Positions 6,698 to 7,372 of a stretch of 7,372 nt of DNA are shown piece after piece. Numbering within the stretch: the stretch's first letter is position 1; each line of letters starts with the position of its first letter. This DNA comes from Pseudomonadota bacterium (GTDB lineage: Bacteria > Pseudomonadota > Gammaproteobacteria > Burkholderiales > JABEVD01). The position numbers and the translations under genes are program-made. Location: positions 1 to 7,372 of the forward strand of contig JAJZPK010000133.1 of assembly GCA_021811205.1 (NCBI GenBank), written 5' to 3'. A model generated the notes under the pieces. The model ran no database searches. It was given only the letters and a program-made list of their open reading frames with translations, and was not told where the DNA came from.

Positions 6698-7051
6698 GGC
6701 TTTCTCGGCCTCCTCGTCCCGCTCGCCTTCGCCCCGGTGGGCGGCCAGCTGCAGCTTGATCACATCCATCGCCCTGAGGAAAGAGTCGATCATTTCCTTT
6801 CTGATCGCGAGCTCTCCCTTGCGCAGCTTGTCGAGCAGGGATTCCAGGACATGGGTCACTTCAGCGACGTCGGAGAAACCGAAAGTGCCGCTCCCTCCCT
6901 TGATGGAATGGGCGGCCCTGAATATCGCATTCAAATCTTCGTCGCCGGGATGGTCGATGTCCAGCGACAGCAGGAGCCTTTCCATTTCAGCCAGATGCTC
7001 TTCGGCTTCCTCGAAGAAGATCTGGTAAAACTGGCTCATGTCGATTGACAT
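6614..7051 (-). CDS. cheA: CheA-like histidine phosphotransfer (Hpt) domain protein, frameshifted after the Hpt domain
   Basis: As written, this ORF encodes 145 residues; the first 118 or so are authentic. MSQFYQIFFEEAEEHL at 5-20 is the typical N-terminus of chemotaxis CheA. FRAAHSIKGGSGTFGF at 44-59 is the Hpt motif, with H48 as the expected phosphorylated residue. In CheA this His receives phosphate from the kinase core and passes it to CheY or CheB. The remaining helices of the four-helix bundle run to about residue 105. The last 27 residues (ICQRAG onward, rich in Arg) are out-of-frame sequence after a +1 shift near 6697; the true continuation is listed separately. The start lies 4 bp after the stop of the upstream cheY-like gene, so the two form an operon, with AGGTGATAGGG as a likely ribosome site inside the end of that gene. 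Without a kinase core the product cannot phosphorylate itself; another CheA or hybrid kinase would have to supply phosphate. Confidence 0.8.
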   Translation of the reverse strand: MSIDMSQFYQIFFEEAEEHLAEMERLLLSLDIDHPGDEDLNAIFRAAHSIKGGSGTFGFSDVAEVTHVLESLLDKLRKGELAIRKEMIDSFLRAMDVIKLQLAAHRGEGERDEEAEKAICQRAGSVFRAGRALQEHRTHPAARRI

Positions 7052-7055
7052 GATT

Positions 7056-7372
7056 TTACCCTATCACCTTCTTCACGACTTCGAGCAGTTTTGCAGGATC
7101 GAAAGGCTTGACCAGCCAGCCCGTTGCGCCGGCAGCCCTGCCCTGCACCTTCATCGCCTCCCCGGATTCGGTGGTCAGCATCAGGATGGGCACGCTCTTG
7201 TATTGCGGCATGGCCCGCAGCGACTTGATCAGGGTGATGCCGTCCATCTTCGGCATGTTCTGGTCGGTGAGAATCAGGCTGAAAGTCCCGCTCTTGGCCT
7301 TGTTCAGTCCATCCTGCCCATCGGAAGCTTCGACGACGGCATATCCCGCCCCCTTCAGGGTAAATGACACCA
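7056..7372 (-). CDS. cheY: CheY-like response regulator receiver (partial, N-terminus beyond window)
   Basis: This is a single-domain receiver of which the C-terminal 105 codons lie in the window. The visible part runs from VSFTLKGAGYAVVEASDG to the end KKVIG and TAA at 7056-7058. The phosphoacceptor Asp is in LILTDQNMPKMDG (codon at 7263-7265). The conserved Thr is in LMLTTES and the Lys in WLVKPF, so this receiver looks functional, unlike the receiver of the HD-GYP protein. The GTG at 7368-7370 is an internal Val, not the start: about 15-20 residues with the acidic Asp pair should lie to the right of the window. No DNA-binding output domain follows. High similarity in style to CheY proteins encoded just before cheA in betaproteobacterial chemotaxis clusters, and the 4-bp gap to the cheA-like start, point to a role in the chemotaxis phosphorelay. 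The symbol is given by family, not orthology. Confidence 0.88.
   Translation of the reverse strand, partial: VSFTLKGAGYAVVEASDGQDGLNKAKSGTFSLILTDQNMPKMDGITLIKSLRAMPQYKSVPILMLTTESGEAMKVQGRAAGATGWLVKPFDPAKLLEVVKKVIG

Noticed and set aside
6431..7048. 205-residue plus-strand ORF opposite the cheA-like gene
   Set aside because: The minus strand has an unmistakable Hpt motif and CheA N-terminus. The plus frame has no family signature and is open because of the G+C bias.
7056..7370. GTG at 7368-7370 as the true start of the cheY-like gene
   Set aside because: It would delete the first strand and the acidic Asp pair of the receiver. Family members continue N-terminally, so the gene is cut by the window edge.

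Overview
The window is a stretch of bacterial signalling genes, most likely from a betaproteobacterium. The protein style suggests Nitrosomonadales or Gallionellaceae-like relatives: multi-PAS/GAF c-di-GMP enzymes and a cheY-cheA pair of the betaproteobacterial type. This placement is inferred from remembered protein character, not from a database search. No RNA gene, CRISPR array or complete mobile element was seen.

Layout. Positions 1-342 hold no intact gene. A plus-strand reading frame broken by one stop and one frame change (about 2-245) looks like the decayed 3' end of a gene that begins outside the window. Positions 343-3036 (minus) encode an 897-residue soluble protein, REC-PAS-PAS-PAS-GAF-HD-GYP. 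Its output domain looks like an active c-di-GMP phosphodiesterase, but its receiver domain has lost the phosphoacceptor Asp (Ser61). Positions 3037-3549 are a 513-bp divergent intergenic region. It is AT-richer and carries three imperfect 18-bp direct repeats and several small inverted repeats. Positions 3550-6420 (plus) encode a 956-residue inner-membrane protein, 2TM-PAS-GAF-PAS-GGDEF-EAL, with all signature motifs of both c-di-GMP enzymes intact. Only 3 bp after its stop lies the stop of a minus-strand cheA-like gene (6424-7051). That gene has an intact Hpt domain, a frame change near 6697, and no kinase core. It is preceded 4 bp upstream by a cheY-like receiver gene (7056 to beyond 7372), cut by the window edge.

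How the genes fit together. The two large genes are divergent and have opposite predicted effects on c-di-GMP. They share a similar GAF-type input domain, so they may read related signals and set the local c-di-GMP level. The cheY-cheA operon supplies chemotaxis or motility phosphorelay parts. In this copy CheA is reduced to its phosphotransfer and following domain, so it could at most act as a phosphate shuttle, or it is a decaying gene. Base composition differs between blocks: sampled 60-base lines give about 38-53% G+C in the HD-GYP gene and 40% in the intergenic region, against about 57-63% in the GGDEF-EAL and che genes. This suggests a mosaic locus.
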